This document shows positions 1 to 9,355 of a DNA stretch of 64,000 nt, piece by piece. The number at the start of each line of letters is the position of its first letter. Within the stretch, counting starts at the first letter, position 1. The notes beneath the pieces were generated by a model that saw only the letters and a program-made list of their open reading frames with translations, made no database searches and was not told the origin of the DNA. The DNA lies in assembly GCF_010645065.1 (NCBI RefSeq), contig NZ_JAADZW010000002.1:186001-250000 (forward strand), in the 5' to 3' direction. This DNA comes from Flavobacterium fluviatile (GTDB lineage: Bacteria; Bacteroidota; Bacteroidia; Flavobacteriales; Flavobacteriaceae). Made by a program: the position numbers and the translations under genes.

Positions 1-17
1 ATTTAAGAACTAAAATT

Positions 18-43
18 TAAAAGCTGTTTTTTGGCTTTTTTTA
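18..43. terminator. Bidirectional terminator next to cdd
   Basis: Arms AAAAGC and GCTTTT with a 9-nt loop, followed by a T run on the plus strand and a weaker T-rich tail on the minus strand. It overlaps the cdd stop codon and could end both cdd and a plus-strand gene lying outside the window. Confidence 0.5.
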
Positions 44-523
44 CAAGAACTTTTTATCAAACATCAAAGGGAGCAGGTTTTTGAGGGATGCAGATTGATA
101 AATTGCACCAATTTCTCCCATAAAATAGATTTCTATAGGGGTGTCTTGCTTTATTTCGTATTCTGCAATTGATTGCCGGCATGCCCCGCAGGGTGGAATG
201 GGTACTTGTGTTTGGTTGGTGTCAGAAGCGGCAGTAATTGCCATTTTTAAAATTTTAGCTTCCGGATAAATGCTTCCTGCCTGGAAAATACCCACGCGTT
301 CTGCGCATAATCCTGAAGGGTAAGCTGCATTTTCCTGATTTGATCCTAAAATAATTTTTCCGTTATCCAGTAATAATGCTGCACCAACTTTAAATTGAGA
401 ATAAGGTGCATACGCTTTTTTACGGATCTCAACAGCCTGGCTCATTAAATTCTGAATTTCATTTGGCAATTCTTCTAAGGTATCGAAAATCGAAAATGAT
501 GATGTTATGGTTATTTTTTTCAT
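41..523 (-). CDS. cdd: Cytidine deaminase
   Basis: Hydrolytic deamination of cytidine and deoxycytidine to uridine and deoxyuridine in cytoplasmic pyrimidine salvage. The 160-aa product has the zinc-deaminase signature: Cys73 with catalytic Glu75 in the C-A-E motif, and Cys112/Cys115 in PCGAC. Three Cys zinc ligands and this length fit the small homotetrameric class rather than the E. coli dimeric class. The start chosen is the ATG giving MKKITITSS. The open frame runs 34 codons further upstream, but that part covers the porV terminator hairpin and is unlikely to be translated. It follows porV on the same strand but is separated from it by that terminator. Confidence 0.93.
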   Translation of the reverse strand: MKKITITSSFSIFDTLEELPNEIQNLMSQAVEIRKKAYAPYSQFKVGAALLLDNGKIILGSNQENAAYPSGLCAERVGIFQAGSIYPEAKILKMAITAASDTNQTQVPIPPCGACRQSIAEYEIKQDTPIEIYFMGEIGAIYQSASLKNLLPLMFDKKFL

Positions 524-532
524 TGTTTTTAA

Positions 533-574
533 GGGAAAAAAAATCCAAATTCCTTTTATAGAAATTTGGATTTG
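533..574 (-). terminator. Terminator of porV
   Basis: Inverted repeat with arms around AAATCCAAATT (541-551) and its complement (562-573), followed in the minus direction by a run of eight or more T. It lies between the porV stop and the cdd start. The TTTGGA core resembles the other TTTGGAATT terminator-like repeats in this window. Confidence 0.7.
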
Positions 575-599
575 ATATTGCTTTTTATTTCTGATCAGA

Positions 600-1790
600 T
601 TAATACTCTTCGTATTTCTCTCCAAAATTAAATGTTAATGAGAAGCGAAGTGTATTTTCTAACGGATTTTTAACTTTTGAAGCGGAGAATAAGTACGAAA
701 CATCCACTTTTACAATGTTGTATTTGAATCCTGCTCCTAATGAGAAAAATTGTACGGCACCTTTTTCAGGACTTTGGTGGTAATATCCTGCACGCATCGA
801 AAAGGAATCCTGATAGGTATATTCTCCTGATAAACTATAGGTAATTTCTTTTAATTCTTCACTAAAACCATCCGGTGCATCACCAAAAGATTTAAAAATG
901 CCCGGTACCCAGCCGATAGAATTATATTCGTTATTAGCTTCCTGAACGCCATCGCTTTCTCCTGCATCTTCAGTATCTCCATCATTATTTAAATCAATAG
1001 GTACAGGAATTTGGGGAGTAGGGACAAGTAGTTTGGTGAATTCCAGACCAACTGCTACCTTGTTATAATCATCTAATATAAAATCAAAACCTCCACCTAT
1101 TCTTAAATTAGCAGGAAGGAAATTTGAGCCATTATCAGAATCACTTAAATCATAATTAATTTTTGGTCCAAGATTCTGAAAGTTAAAACCGGCTCTCCAT
1201 CTACCGTTAAAATCTCTATAGGCAACTTCTTCAGACTGGTAAAATCCGGCAACATCAAACGCAAAAGATCTTGCCGCAGATAAACTTTGCCCTTCAGTTG
1301 TGATTCCTAAATTTGAACTAATGAACCTTGCCCCTACCGCCATAGAGAACATTTCACTTAATTTCAATGAATAGGATCCGTCAATAGCATATTCTGAAGG
1401 CTTGACAGTATTGATATTTGTTCCGTCAGTTGTTAAATCGATATCTCCAATACTAAAATAACGGACACTTCCGGCAAAAGCACTTCGTTCGTTAATTTTA
1501 TTGTAATAGGTTACCTGACTTAGTGAAATGTCATTAACTAAATCAGTTAAATAAGGAGTGTAGCTGACAGAAAATCCTTGCTTGTCAATTGAAAATGCAT
1601 ATTTCGCAGGATTCCATTGTTGGGAGAATACATCTGCAGATGTTGCAACTCCCTGATCGCCAAGACCGGCAGCTCTTGCATCAGCTGCAACTTGTAAAAA
1701 TGGAACTCCTGTGGTAATTGGTCTGTCTTGTGCTTTAGCAAACGATATAATAATAAAATAAAATAATAATAAAGGGGATATTTTTTTCAT
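600..1790 (-). CDS. porV: Type IX secretion outer-membrane shuttle PorV (LptO)
   Basis: PorV is a FadL-like outer-membrane beta-barrel that collects T9SS substrates from the SprA translocon and hands them to the PorU sortase. The 396-aa product has a signal peptide ending near Ala20 (AKAQD), the family N-terminus with a VPFL..ADARAAGLGD segment, repeated amphipathic strands, and a terminal strand rich in aromatic residues (FSLTFNFG). Its gene sits directly downstream of porU on the same strand (46-bp gap), the arrangement known from F. johnsoniae. An acidic D/G-rich insert near residues 265-285 probably forms a surface loop. Confidence 0.93.
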   Translation of the reverse strand: MKKISPLLLFYFIIISFAKAQDRPITTGVPFLQVAADARAAGLGDQGVATSADVFSQQWNPAKYAFSIDKQGFSVSYTPYLTDLVNDISLSQVTYYNKINERSAFAGSVRYFSIGDIDLTTDGTNINTVKPSEYAIDGSYSLKLSEMFSMAVGARFISSNLGITTEGQSLSAARSFAFDVAGFYQSEEVAYRDFNGRWRAGFNFQNLGPKINYDLSDSDNGSNFLPANLRIGGGFDFILDDYNKVAVGLEFTKLLVPTPQIPVPIDLNNDGDTEDAGESDGVQEANNEYNSIGWVPGIFKSFGDAPDGFSEELKEITYSLSGEYTYQDSFSMRAGYYHQSPEKGAVQFFSLGAGFKYNIVKVDVSYLFSASKVKNPLENTLRFSLTFNFGEKYEEY

Positions 1791-1835
1791 TATATTAAGT
1801 AAGGTGTTAGTTATGTTGTTAGTTGTGCAAATATA

Positions 1836-4800
1836 TTATAGAATAACAAGTTTTTCATACTTTTCTGCTTTTTTGTTTGTTAAATTAGATTTAACAGTGA
1901 GTTTGTAAATGTAAACACCTTTTCCAATTCTGTCTCCGAAATCATCCTTGCCATCCCATGAAATATCCCTTGATAAAAAACCTTCTGTAGTAACAATCTG
2001 GTTTTTTGTCCAGACTACCTTTCCTGTTATTGTCATAACCTGCACCTGAACATCTAAAGGTTCGTAAGGTTTGTTATGAGAAAACCAAAACTGTGTATAG
2101 GTAGAAAACGGATTTGGATAGTTAAGAACGTGAGTCAATGTGAGAGAATCGTCACCAACTACCATAAATTGTATTTCACTTGTTACCGGATTGTTGTAAA
2201 CATCCCAGGCAGTAAAACTTATAGTATGCATTCCTGCGCTTAAATTACGTAATGGGAAACGTAAATTACCATTTGTATAATCATCTAATTTTGTTTGATA
2301 ATAATCGTTTAAAATATAAGGATTGCTTACATCTCCATCTAAGACAGCGATTATATCATGACCAATTCCACTTGCTGTGTTAATTCCGTTTTCGTCTTCC
2401 AGAAGCGCTAAAAGGAAAGGAGAATCATTTGTAATTCCTCCTGATACAAACGTTTCATCGTTCATATATAACTGTACTTTTGGACTAATATTGTCCTGAG
2501 GCGCATTTTCATTAATTCCGCCAATTTTTATGATGTCGTTAAATCCTGATTGATTTTCTAAAATTTCATTCTTTTTAGAATAAAAGCTGATTCTCCCGTT
2601 GTTTACAGGAATTCGGATATCTCTTGGAACTACAAAACTAAATTCAAACTGACCATTTGTTACTGAAGCATTTCCTCTAAAAATAGTTTCGCCTAGTGTT
2701 TTAAATTGCATTGGAGGACTATTACCGTCATTGTTTAATGTAGTAGTGGTGATTGATTTGTCAAAAATAGCAGTAGATAGTTCTCCATTATAATTACTCA
2801 GCACATTGTTATTTTCATCGGTAACTTCTCCTGATATTTTGATTTTTGCCAAAGATTTAAAATCTTCTATTGTTCCTGAGACAGGTATGTCATTTACTTT
2901 TGTTAAGTTAATTCTGGGTTTAGGAATTGCGAGCATTATCGCCGGGTCGCCTAAATAAAAAATAACATTACTGGACGAGCTTGGATTTTCATTTTTTGAA
3001 ATTCGGAGTGCTTCCGCAATAGTTGTGTATTGATAAGATCCGAAAGACAGCAGGTTTTTAGTTAAGATATCATTAAAGTTTTCGGCATTATATTGTCCGA
3101 TGGAACGAATAGTACTCAGCATTGCTATAGCTCCTCCTTTTGGATTCCAAAAAGTATATTCTCCGGCGGTTGGATGTGTTGGGTCGTCAAAACGGGAAAA
3201 TTCGCAGGTTATGGTTATAAATAATGGGTATCTGTATTGATTATTTAAGTTTTGTCCATCTGATTTTTCCCAAAGCCTCTCGCCTGACAGGCCGTCTTCA
3301 CCTCCATGACCTAAGTAGTTAAAGACTAAGGCGCCTTTTTCAAAAGCCTCAAAAAGGTCTGTTCTTGCTTTTGGATATCTTGCACCTCCTGCTGATGCTT
3401 CTTGTGTGTAAGAGTCCATAAGAACTTTTTCAACATTTAAGAATGGTTTTTCAGCAGCAATTTTATCGGCTAAAGTATTTTGACGAGATTGTAGAGTGGC
3501 ATCTGAAGCTTTATCAGAATCATCGCTAATTAAAACAACATTGTTTCGCCAGTTCCCGTAAGATTTGATGTTATGGTATTCTAAAACTTTATTGACCATT
3601 TCTTCTGCTTGTGCATTGTCAGAAACTAACATTCTGCCTGTTGCAATGTCAATTCCTCCAAAAAAAGATATTACATTTCCTTCATTGTCATCCATTAATC
3701 CGTAGAAATCATCAGATGAGTAACAAGATTCTCCAATAGTGTTGCTGTTTAAAGAATGGTAGATAGGTACAATATTTGTGTTGTTGGAAATTCGGTTTTT
3801 GTAGTCGAATGAGGCGTCGCCAAAGAGATTCAGGTATTTTATTCTTTTTTCCGGAGAAGAAGCATTTTTATATACATATTTTACACAGTTTCTGATTGCT
3901 GCAATATCCTGTTTTCCTGAAGAAAACTCCTGATAGATATTTTCAAGAGCAACAACTTTTACACTTAAATTGGAATAAGTCTTGTGAAAGTTAGCCAGTT
4001 TTTCTGCCTGTGAGAGTAAAATCTTCGGAGTAATGATCAGGTAATCGATGTCCTGAAAGTTATTTTGAGCATTTTTAAAAAGTGTTCCTTTTAAGTTTTG
4101 ATTAGCAATTTTGGATTGATTGTCTTTTAAAGGCGTGTAATAATCTGCCGGGTCAATGGCTACATATTTTCGAATTTCACCTAAAGTGGACTTGAAGCTT
4201 AAATTATCCAAATTACTATTATCAATTTTTGATACATTATATAGATCTGTAATATCCCATATTTGCGAAATCCCGGAAGCATTAGAGATAGTGTAATTGA
4301 CTATTCCGGTAGTTGAACCGGCAAGGTCATACTGGAAATGAAATTGTTTTCCTGTGCCTTTTAACTTTCTTTTTGCTGTTAAATTAATGTAATCCAGATA
4401 TCCTTTTGAACCTGGTACTCCATTATTATTATAGGTAAGTTTTATTTTTAGGTTTTCTGTGCCTGTGAAGCTGGTGTTGCCGGGTAAGTTTCCTGTGTAA
4501 AATTTTGCGTCGGAACTAGTGCTGATTTGGCTAAAAAAAATATTTCCGATAAGCTGTCCGTTAGAAGAAACACCAAAAGAAGTGTTGGTGAATGCTGCTG
4601 AAGCTGCAACAACTTCTATTTTTATCGGAACCGCAACTTCTAAGTTAGGGAAATTAAAGTCGAATTCCTGCTCCTGATTAATCTCAAAAGATTCTCCAAA
4701 CCATTGACGACCCGTATGTGCAATATTGATTAGGTCAGTTTCATGAAATTGATGGTCGTCAAAAGTTGTTAGTTCTAATGTGCTGTTTCCTGTAGGTTGG

Positions 4801-5672
4801 TTTAAGTTAGAAATCCTTTTCCCGTCGATCCCCTGAGCGGTAATGTAATAATATGATTTTGTAGCATACAAGTTAATATTGGTTTTGCTTTCAGTATTCC
4901 AGTTGTTAATTCCTTCTGCGTAGAACAGGATGTAGTCTTCATTATTGAAACTGCCGTCATTTTCGCCAATAACCTGAATTGCATTTTCAGTTAAATCTTC
5001 CGGATAGTAAGTGCTATTGGCTAAGGGAAGCATTCTTCCGCCATTACCGTAAATTTTAATTTTTCTGGGATCGCTTTTAGTGACATCAAAGCCCAGACTT
5101 TGTAAAAAAGACTTTGAGATTTTATAAACACCGGATTTTTCCACATAAAAACGATACCAGTCTCCAGAAGATAAAACCGAATTTGAAATACTATTTGATT
5201 TTGAAGTCGAAGCAGAGCTGTTGTTTCTTGAACGGGTGTTGTTTATTGAATAAGAAAAAGATTTGATTTTTTTGAAGCTGCTTCCTTCAGATACGATTGG
5301 CGATAAAGAGACAAAACCTTGTTTTTGATCTCTTGAAACAGCTATCTGAAGTGTTTCATTTGGTTGTTTAGGTATGTTTGTTAAGGATAAATCTCCCAAA
5401 TCTTCTGCTGAAACAGTTTCGTAAATAATATTGGTAATTTGTACTTCAGAGCCGGTAAAATTACCCGGATAATTAGCCTTAAATAACAGGGTTATGGTTT
5501 TTTTAGCAGTGTCAAATCGAAAATTATCACCTGTAAAGTATGGAATACGCAGTTTTAATTCGCCAAAATTCATTTCTTTTTTGTTTTGCCAGTTTATTGT
5601 GAAGTGCCCATTTTCCTGGGAATACAAAAGAAAAGGTGTTAAAAAAAAATATAAAAGTATGGCTTGTTTCAT
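1836..5672 (-). CDS. porU: Type IX secretion sortase PorU (C25 family)
   Basis: PorU is the surface gingipain-like cysteine protease that removes C-terminal signals from T9SS cargo and, in species with A-LPS, attaches them to it. The 1278-aa product has a signal peptide (residues 1-19, ending YSQ), a long beta-rich N-terminal region, and a C25 domain with a G-H-G-G motif (His about 789) and an I-T-C-E-F motif (Cys about 823), the expected catalytic pair. The C-terminus carries a type A-like sorting domain starting at LNYPNPF and ending in GVYIYKL...LVIL. PorU is itself a CTD protein that stays bound to PorV. The ATG used gives MKQAILLY; an ATG nine codons upstream is less compatible with a signal peptide. 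Confidence 0.93.
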   Translation of the reverse strand: MKQAILLYFFLTPFLLYSQENGHFTINWQNKKEMNFGELKLRIPYFTGDNFRFDTAKKTITLLFKANYPGNFTGSEVQITNIIYETVSAEDLGDLSLTNIPKQPNETLQIAVSRDQKQGFVSLSPIVSEGSSFKKIKSFSYSINNTRSRNNSSASTSKSNSISNSVLSSGDWYRFYVEKSGVYKISKSFLQSLGFDVTKSDPRKIKIYGNGGRMLPLANSTYYPEDLTENAIQVIGENDGSFNNEDYILFYAEGINNWNTESKTNINLYATKSYYYITAQGIDGKRISNLNQPTGNSTLELTTFDDHQFHETDLINIAHTGRQWFGESFEINQEQEFDFNFPNLEVAVPIKIEVVAASAAFTNTSFGVSSNGQLIGNIFFSQISTSSDAKFYTGNLPGNTSFTGTENLKIKLTYNNNGVPGSKGYLDYINLTAKRKLKGTGKQFHFQYDLAGSTTGIVNYTISNASGISQIWDITDLYNVSKIDNSNLDNLSFKSTLGEIRKYVAIDPADYYTPLKDNQSKIANQNLKGTLFKNAQNNFQDIDYLIITPKILLSQAEKLANFHKTYSNLSVKVVALENIYQEFSSGKQDIAAIRNCVKYVYKNASSPEKRIKYLNLFGDASFDYKNRISNNTNIVPIYHSLNSNTIGESCYSSDDFYGLMDDNEGNVISFFGGIDIATGRMLVSDNAQAEEMVNKVLEYHNIKSYGNWRNNVVLISDDSDKASDATLQSRQNTLADKIAAEKPFLNVEKVLMDSYTQEASAGGARYPKARTDLFEAFEKGALVFNYLGHGGEDGLSGERLWEKSDGQNLNNQYRYPLFITITCEFSRFDDPTHPTAGEYTFWNPKGGAIAMLSTIRSIGQYNAENFNDILTKNLLSFGSYQYTTIAEALRISKNENPSSSSNVIFYLGDPAIMLAIPKPRINLTKVNDIPVSGTIEDFKSLAKIKISGEVTDENNNVLSNYNGELSTAIFDKSITTTTLNNDGNSPPMQFKTLGETIFRGNASVTNGQFEFSFVVPRDIRIPVNNGRISFYSKKNEILENQSGFNDIIKIGGINENAPQDNISPKVQLYMNDETFVSGGITNDSPFLLALLEDENGINTASGIGHDIIAVLDGDVSNPYILNDYYQTKLDDYTNGNLRFPLRNLSAGMHTISFTAWDVYNNPVTSEIQFMVVGDDSLTLTHVLNYPNPFSTYTQFWFSHNKPYEPLDVQVQVMTITGKVVWTKNQIVTTEGFLSRDISWDGKDDFGDRIGKGVYIYKLTVKSNLTNKKAEKYEKLVIL

Positions 5673-5754
5673 AGTTAAAGAAAACGAAATTAATTTCAAA
5701 ATATTTTAGTAAGTAAAAATATAGTATTTAATGTAATAGTAATAATAAAAAGTA

Positions 5755-5762
5755 TATTTTTG
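5755..5762 (+). promoter_or_regulatory. -7 box of the gldJ promoter
   Basis: TATTTTTG matches the Bacteroidota TAnnTTTG element and lies about 115 bp before gldJ in the gldJ/porU divergent region. The -33 element is not clear. Confidence 0.45.
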
Positions 5763-5878
5763 CGTTCGAAACTATAGGTTATTTTCTGGTAAAAAACAGC
5801 TTAATAAAATTATGAGAACAGATGTTGCTAATTAAATGTTAATTGTTATATTGCAGCACCTAAATTTATCACCTAAGA

Positions 5879-7570
5879 ATGAGTATGAAAGTAAACAAAA
5901 TTGTAGCCTTGCAAGTAATGATGTCAATAGTATTGATGTTGGGCACGGCTAGTTGTAGCAAAAAATCAAGTTCTAGCCGCGGCTCAAGAGCAACAGGTTG
6001 GGATGTTGATAGTCAGAACGGAACAGCTGCTAGAAATGCAGGAAAAAAACAACAGGCCGGCCCTGGTTTAGTTTTTGTTGAAGGAGGTACATTTACTATG
6101 GGTAAAGTACAGGATGATGTTATGCATGATTGGAATAACACACCAACTCAACAACATGTTCAGTCGTTTTATATGGATGAAACGGAAGTTACTAATGGTA
6201 TGTATTTGGAATACCTGGAATGGTTGAAAAAAGTTTTCCCACCTACAGAAGAAAGTTATAAAAACATCTATGCAGGGGCTTCCCCTGATACCTTAGTATG
6301 GAGAAATCGTTTAGGATACAACGAAACGATGACAAATAATTATTTAAGACATCCCGCATATGCTGAATATCCGGTAGTTGGTGTTAACTGGATTCAGGCC
6401 GTTGAATTTAGCAAATGGAGAACAGACCGTGTTAATGAAGCAGTTTTAGAAAAAGAAAGATATATTAAAAGAGGTGCTAAGACACAGGATGTTAGTGCTG
6501 AAAGCTTGTTTAATACTGAAGCGTATCTGGCATCTCCATCTACTTCTTATGGAGGTAATGAAGAGATTGTTCTAAAAAAGAGTCCTGATGGCAGACGTCC
6601 TAAAAAAGGTAAAGACGGTACTGTAGAAGAACAGAAAAATGTTTATGCTCAACGTTCTTCAGGTATTATTTTACCAGAATACAGGCTGCCTACAGAAGCT
6701 GAGTGGGAGTACGCTGCAGCAGCTGATGTTGGACAAAGAGAATATAATATCTACAAAGGACAAAAGAAATACCCTTGGTCGGGAGATTATACTCGTTCAG
6801 CAAAACGTAAAAACAGAGGTGATCAATTGGCTAACTTTAAACAAGGAAATGGAGATTACGGTGGAATCGCTGGTTGGTCAGATGATGGTGCCGATATTAC
6901 AAATAAGATAAAAAGTTATCCTGCTAACGATTTTGGATTATATGATATGGCAGGTAACGTAGCAGAATGGGTTGCTGATGTTTACAGACCAATAATAGAT
7001 AACGAAGCAAATGATTTTAACTATTACAGAGGAAATCAATATGCTAAAAATAAAATTGGTAAAGATGGTAAGCTGGAAATTATCACAAAAGATAATATTA
7101 AATATACCACTTTAAGTAACGGTAAAGTAGTTGCTACAAATTTACCTGGAGAAATAGCTCGTGTTCCTGTAGATGAGAATGAAACATATTTGAGACAAAA
7201 TTTCAGCAAAAGCGACAATATCAATTACAGAGATGGTGATAAACAATCTTCAAGATATTATGACTTTGGAGATTCTGAATCAGGTGACAGCACTAAAGTA
7301 GCCATGTATAATTCTCCGGTACATAATGTTACTACTGATAGTTTGGGTAATATGGTGAGAAAATATGACAGCTCAAGCAAAAGAACAACTTTAATAAACG
7401 ACAATGCAAGAGTTTATAAAGGAGGTTCCTGGAGAGACAGAGCTTATTGGTTAGATCCTGCACAAAGAAGATACTTCCCTCAGGATATGGCTACTGACTA
7501 CATCGGATTTAGATGTGCAATGTCCAGAGTAGGTGCTAAAACTGAAAGAAGAAAATCACCAAGGAATTAA
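5879..7570 (+). CDS. gldJ: Gliding motility lipoprotein GldJ
   Basis: GldJ is an outer-membrane-associated lipoprotein required for gliding and T9SS function; it stabilises GldK and works with the GldKLMN machinery. The 563-aa product has a hydrophobic signal with lipobox LGTASC (Cys26) followed by a Ser/Lys-rich linker. From about residue 63 it has a formylglycine-generating-enzyme-like fold: VEGGTFTMG, MDETEVTNGMYLEYL, RLPTEAEWEYAA, YDMAGNVAEWVADVY and FRCAMS. It lies next to porU and porV as in other gliding Flavobacterium. A second ATG two codons downstream (MKVNKI) is equally possible as the start. Confidence 0.93.
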   Translation: MSMKVNKIVALQVMMSIVLMLGTASCSKKSSSSRGSRATGWDVDSQNGTAARNAGKKQQAGPGLVFVEGGTFTMGKVQDDVMHDWNNTPTQQHVQSFYMDETEVTNGMYLEYLEWLKKVFPPTEESYKNIYAGASPDTLVWRNRLGYNETMTNNYLRHPAYAEYPVVGVNWIQAVEFSKWRTDRVNEAVLEKERYIKRGAKTQDVSAESLFNTEAYLASPSTSYGGNEEIVLKKSPDGRRPKKGKDGTVEEQKNVYAQRSSGIILPEYRLPTEAEWEYAAAADVGQREYNIYKGQKKYPWSGDYTRSAKRKNRGDQLANFKQGNGDYGGIAGWSDDGADITNKIKSYPANDFGLYDMAGNVAEWVADVYRPIIDNEANDFNYYRGNQYAKNKIGKDGKLEIITKDNIKYTTLSNGKVVATNLPGEIARVPVDENETYLRQNFSKSDNINYRDGDKQSSRYYDFGDSESGDSTKVAMYNSPVHNVTTDSLGNMVRKYDSSSKRTTLINDNARVYKGGSWRDRAYWLDPAQRRYFPQDMATDYIGFRCAMSRVGAKTERRKSPRN

Positions 7571-7598
7571 ATTTTAGAAATTCCAAAGTAAAAAATTC

Positions 7599-7642
7599 CA
7601 AATTCCAAAACTGAGTTCAGTAAGGGATTTGGAATTTTTTTA
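7599..7642 (+). terminator. Terminator of gldJ (TTTGGAATT repeat)
   Basis: AATTCCAAATTCCAAA pairs with TTTGGAATT followed by seven T. An inner hairpin, ACTGA-gt-TCAGT, sits in the loop. Similar elements occur at 22487-22530 and 29201-29241. Confidence 0.75.
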
Positions 7643-7683
7643 TTGTTTTTCCTATTTTTATAATCTAAATAAATGCTTATAAA

Positions 7684-8970
7684 ATGAATATTAAAGAAAT
7701 TCATGACTTGTTTTTAAAATGTAAATCGCTTTCAATTGATACACGTAAAATTGAAAATGATTCTATGTTTTTTGCTATTAAGGGTGAAAATTTTGATGCT
7801 AATACTTTTGCTCAGGAAGCCTTGGAACTTGGGGCTTTATTTGTAGTAATTGATAATCCGTCTTATCTGATTGATGAAAGGACGATTTTGGTACAAAACA
7901 GCTTAGAAACATTACAGGAGTTAGCAAAGTTTCATAGGCAATATTTGGGAATACCAATTGTTGCTCTGACAGGAAGTAATGGAAAAACAACAACAAAAGA
8001 ACTTATAAATGTTGTTTTAGCGCAAAAATATAACACTAAAGCAACTGTCGGGAACTTAAATAACCATATTGGAGTCCCGTTGACCTTATTATCTTTTAGC
8101 AATGAAACCGAGATTGGAATTGTAGAAATGGGGGCTAATCATAAAAAAGAAATTGAGTTTTTATGTTCAATAGCGCAGCCTGATTATGGATATATTACTA
8201 ATTTCGGGAAAGCACATTTAGAAGGTTTTGGAGGTGTTGAAGGTGTGATTGAAGGAAAAAGTGAGATGTACAAATACTTACTTGAAAACGATAAATTGGC
8301 TTTTGTTAATTTAGATGATACTATTCAGGTTGAAAAATCAAAAAAAATAAAATCATATACCTTTGGATTGCACAATAGCCTTGCAGATATTAACGTTCAG
8401 AAGATAGAAGCAAATCCGTTTGTTGTGATTAACTATGATGATTTTTTTGTAAAATCTAATTTAATCGGACTTTATAATGCCAACAATATTAATGCTGCAA
8501 TTGCTATTGGAAGCCATTTTAAAGTTGCTAATAATGATATTAAAAACGCAATAGAAAATTATATTCCAACCAATAATCGATCTCAGTTATTAAAAAAAGA
8601 TTCTTTTGAAATTATTCTGGATGCCTATAATGCTAACCCAAGCAGCATGGCAGTGGCAATAACTAATTTTTTACAATTAGACAATCAAAATAAAGTAATG
8701 ATTTTAGGCGATATGTTTGAGCTTGGAAACGAAAGCCGGGAGGAACATAAAATTATTGTTGATTCTTTAAAAAATCAGGATAAATCTGTTTGTTATTTAA
8801 TTGGAAAAGCGTTTTATGAAAATCGTATTTCTAATCAAAATCTTCATTTTTTTGAAACTTTCGATGATTTTTCGGAATATTTAAAAAATAATAAATTCCA
8901 GGCAAAAAGCACTATATTGATTAAGGGATCACGTGGTATGGCGCTAGAAAGAACTTTGGATTTTCTGTAA
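7684..8970 (+). CDS. murF: UDP-N-acetylmuramoyl-tripeptide--D-Ala-D-Ala ligase
   Basis: MurF adds D-Ala-D-Ala to UDP-MurNAc-tripeptide with ATP, the last cytoplasmic step of the peptidoglycan precursor. The 428-aa product shows the three Mur ligase domains: the substrate-binding N-terminal domain, the ATP-binding domain with loop GSNGKTT (residues 97-103) and the VEMGANH motif, and the C-terminal domain with DAYNANPSSM and LGDMFELG. The length is normal. It follows gldJ after a terminator and so probably has its own promoter. Confidence 0.95.
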   Translation: MNIKEIHDLFLKCKSLSIDTRKIENDSMFFAIKGENFDANTFAQEALELGALFVVIDNPSYLIDERTILVQNSLETLQELAKFHRQYLGIPIVALTGSNGKTTTKELINVVLAQKYNTKATVGNLNNHIGVPLTLLSFSNETEIGIVEMGANHKKEIEFLCSIAQPDYGYITNFGKAHLEGFGGVEGVIEGKSEMYKYLLENDKLAFVNLDDTIQVEKSKKIKSYTFGLHNSLADINVQKIEANPFVVINYDDFFVKSNLIGLYNANNINAAIAIGSHFKVANNDIKNAIENYIPTNNRSQLLKKDSFEIILDAYNANPSSMAVAITNFLQLDNQNKVMILGDMFELGNESREEHKIIVDSLKNQDKSVCYLIGKAFYENRISNQNLHFFETFDDFSEYLKNNKFQAKSTILIKGSRGMALERTLDFL

Positions 8971-9028
8971 TAGAGGCTTTTAAATGATTAGATTAAGGCC
9001 TTAGATTAGAATTTAAAATTAAAGTATT

Positions 9029-9348
9029 ATGGTCTTAATCGAAACATTTAGAAAATTAGCTTTGTCTTTTCCTAATGCTGTTGAAGAACCTCATTTTGAA
9101 AAAATCTCTTTTCGTATAAATAAAAAAATATTCGCCACTTTTGATGAAAAGAATACTCGGGCTGTATTAAAATTAAGCGAAATTGATCAATCCGTTTTTT
9201 GTGCTTCGAGTGAAATGATTTTTTATCCAGTTCCGAATAAATGGGGAATACAAGGCTGGACAATTGTAGAACTTTCAAAAGTAAGACCCGAATGTTTGAA
9301 GATGCTTTAATACGGTCGTATGAAAATGTTATAACCAAAAAGAAATAA
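9029..9348 (+). pseudogene. MmcQ/YjbR family protein, frameshifted near its 3' end
   Basis: The frame from 9029 gives a 93-residue product stopping at 9310. It has the YjbR-like wing: SFPNAVEEPHFE, IFATFDEKN, then NKWGIQGWTIVELSKVRPE. Members of this family continue after VR.. with M(L/F)xDAL..AY and a basic tail. Exactly that continuation (MFEDALIRSY then a Lys-rich end, stop at 9346-9348) is present in the +2 frame, starting at the ATG that overlaps the last in-frame Glu codon near 9290. One missing A in GAA-ATG would explain it. The intact protein would have about 106 residues. Either the gene lost its last helix recently or this is an assembly error. YjbR proteins have a double-wing fold; their role is poorly defined. 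Confidence 0.75.
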
Positions 9349-9355
9349 ATTATAC

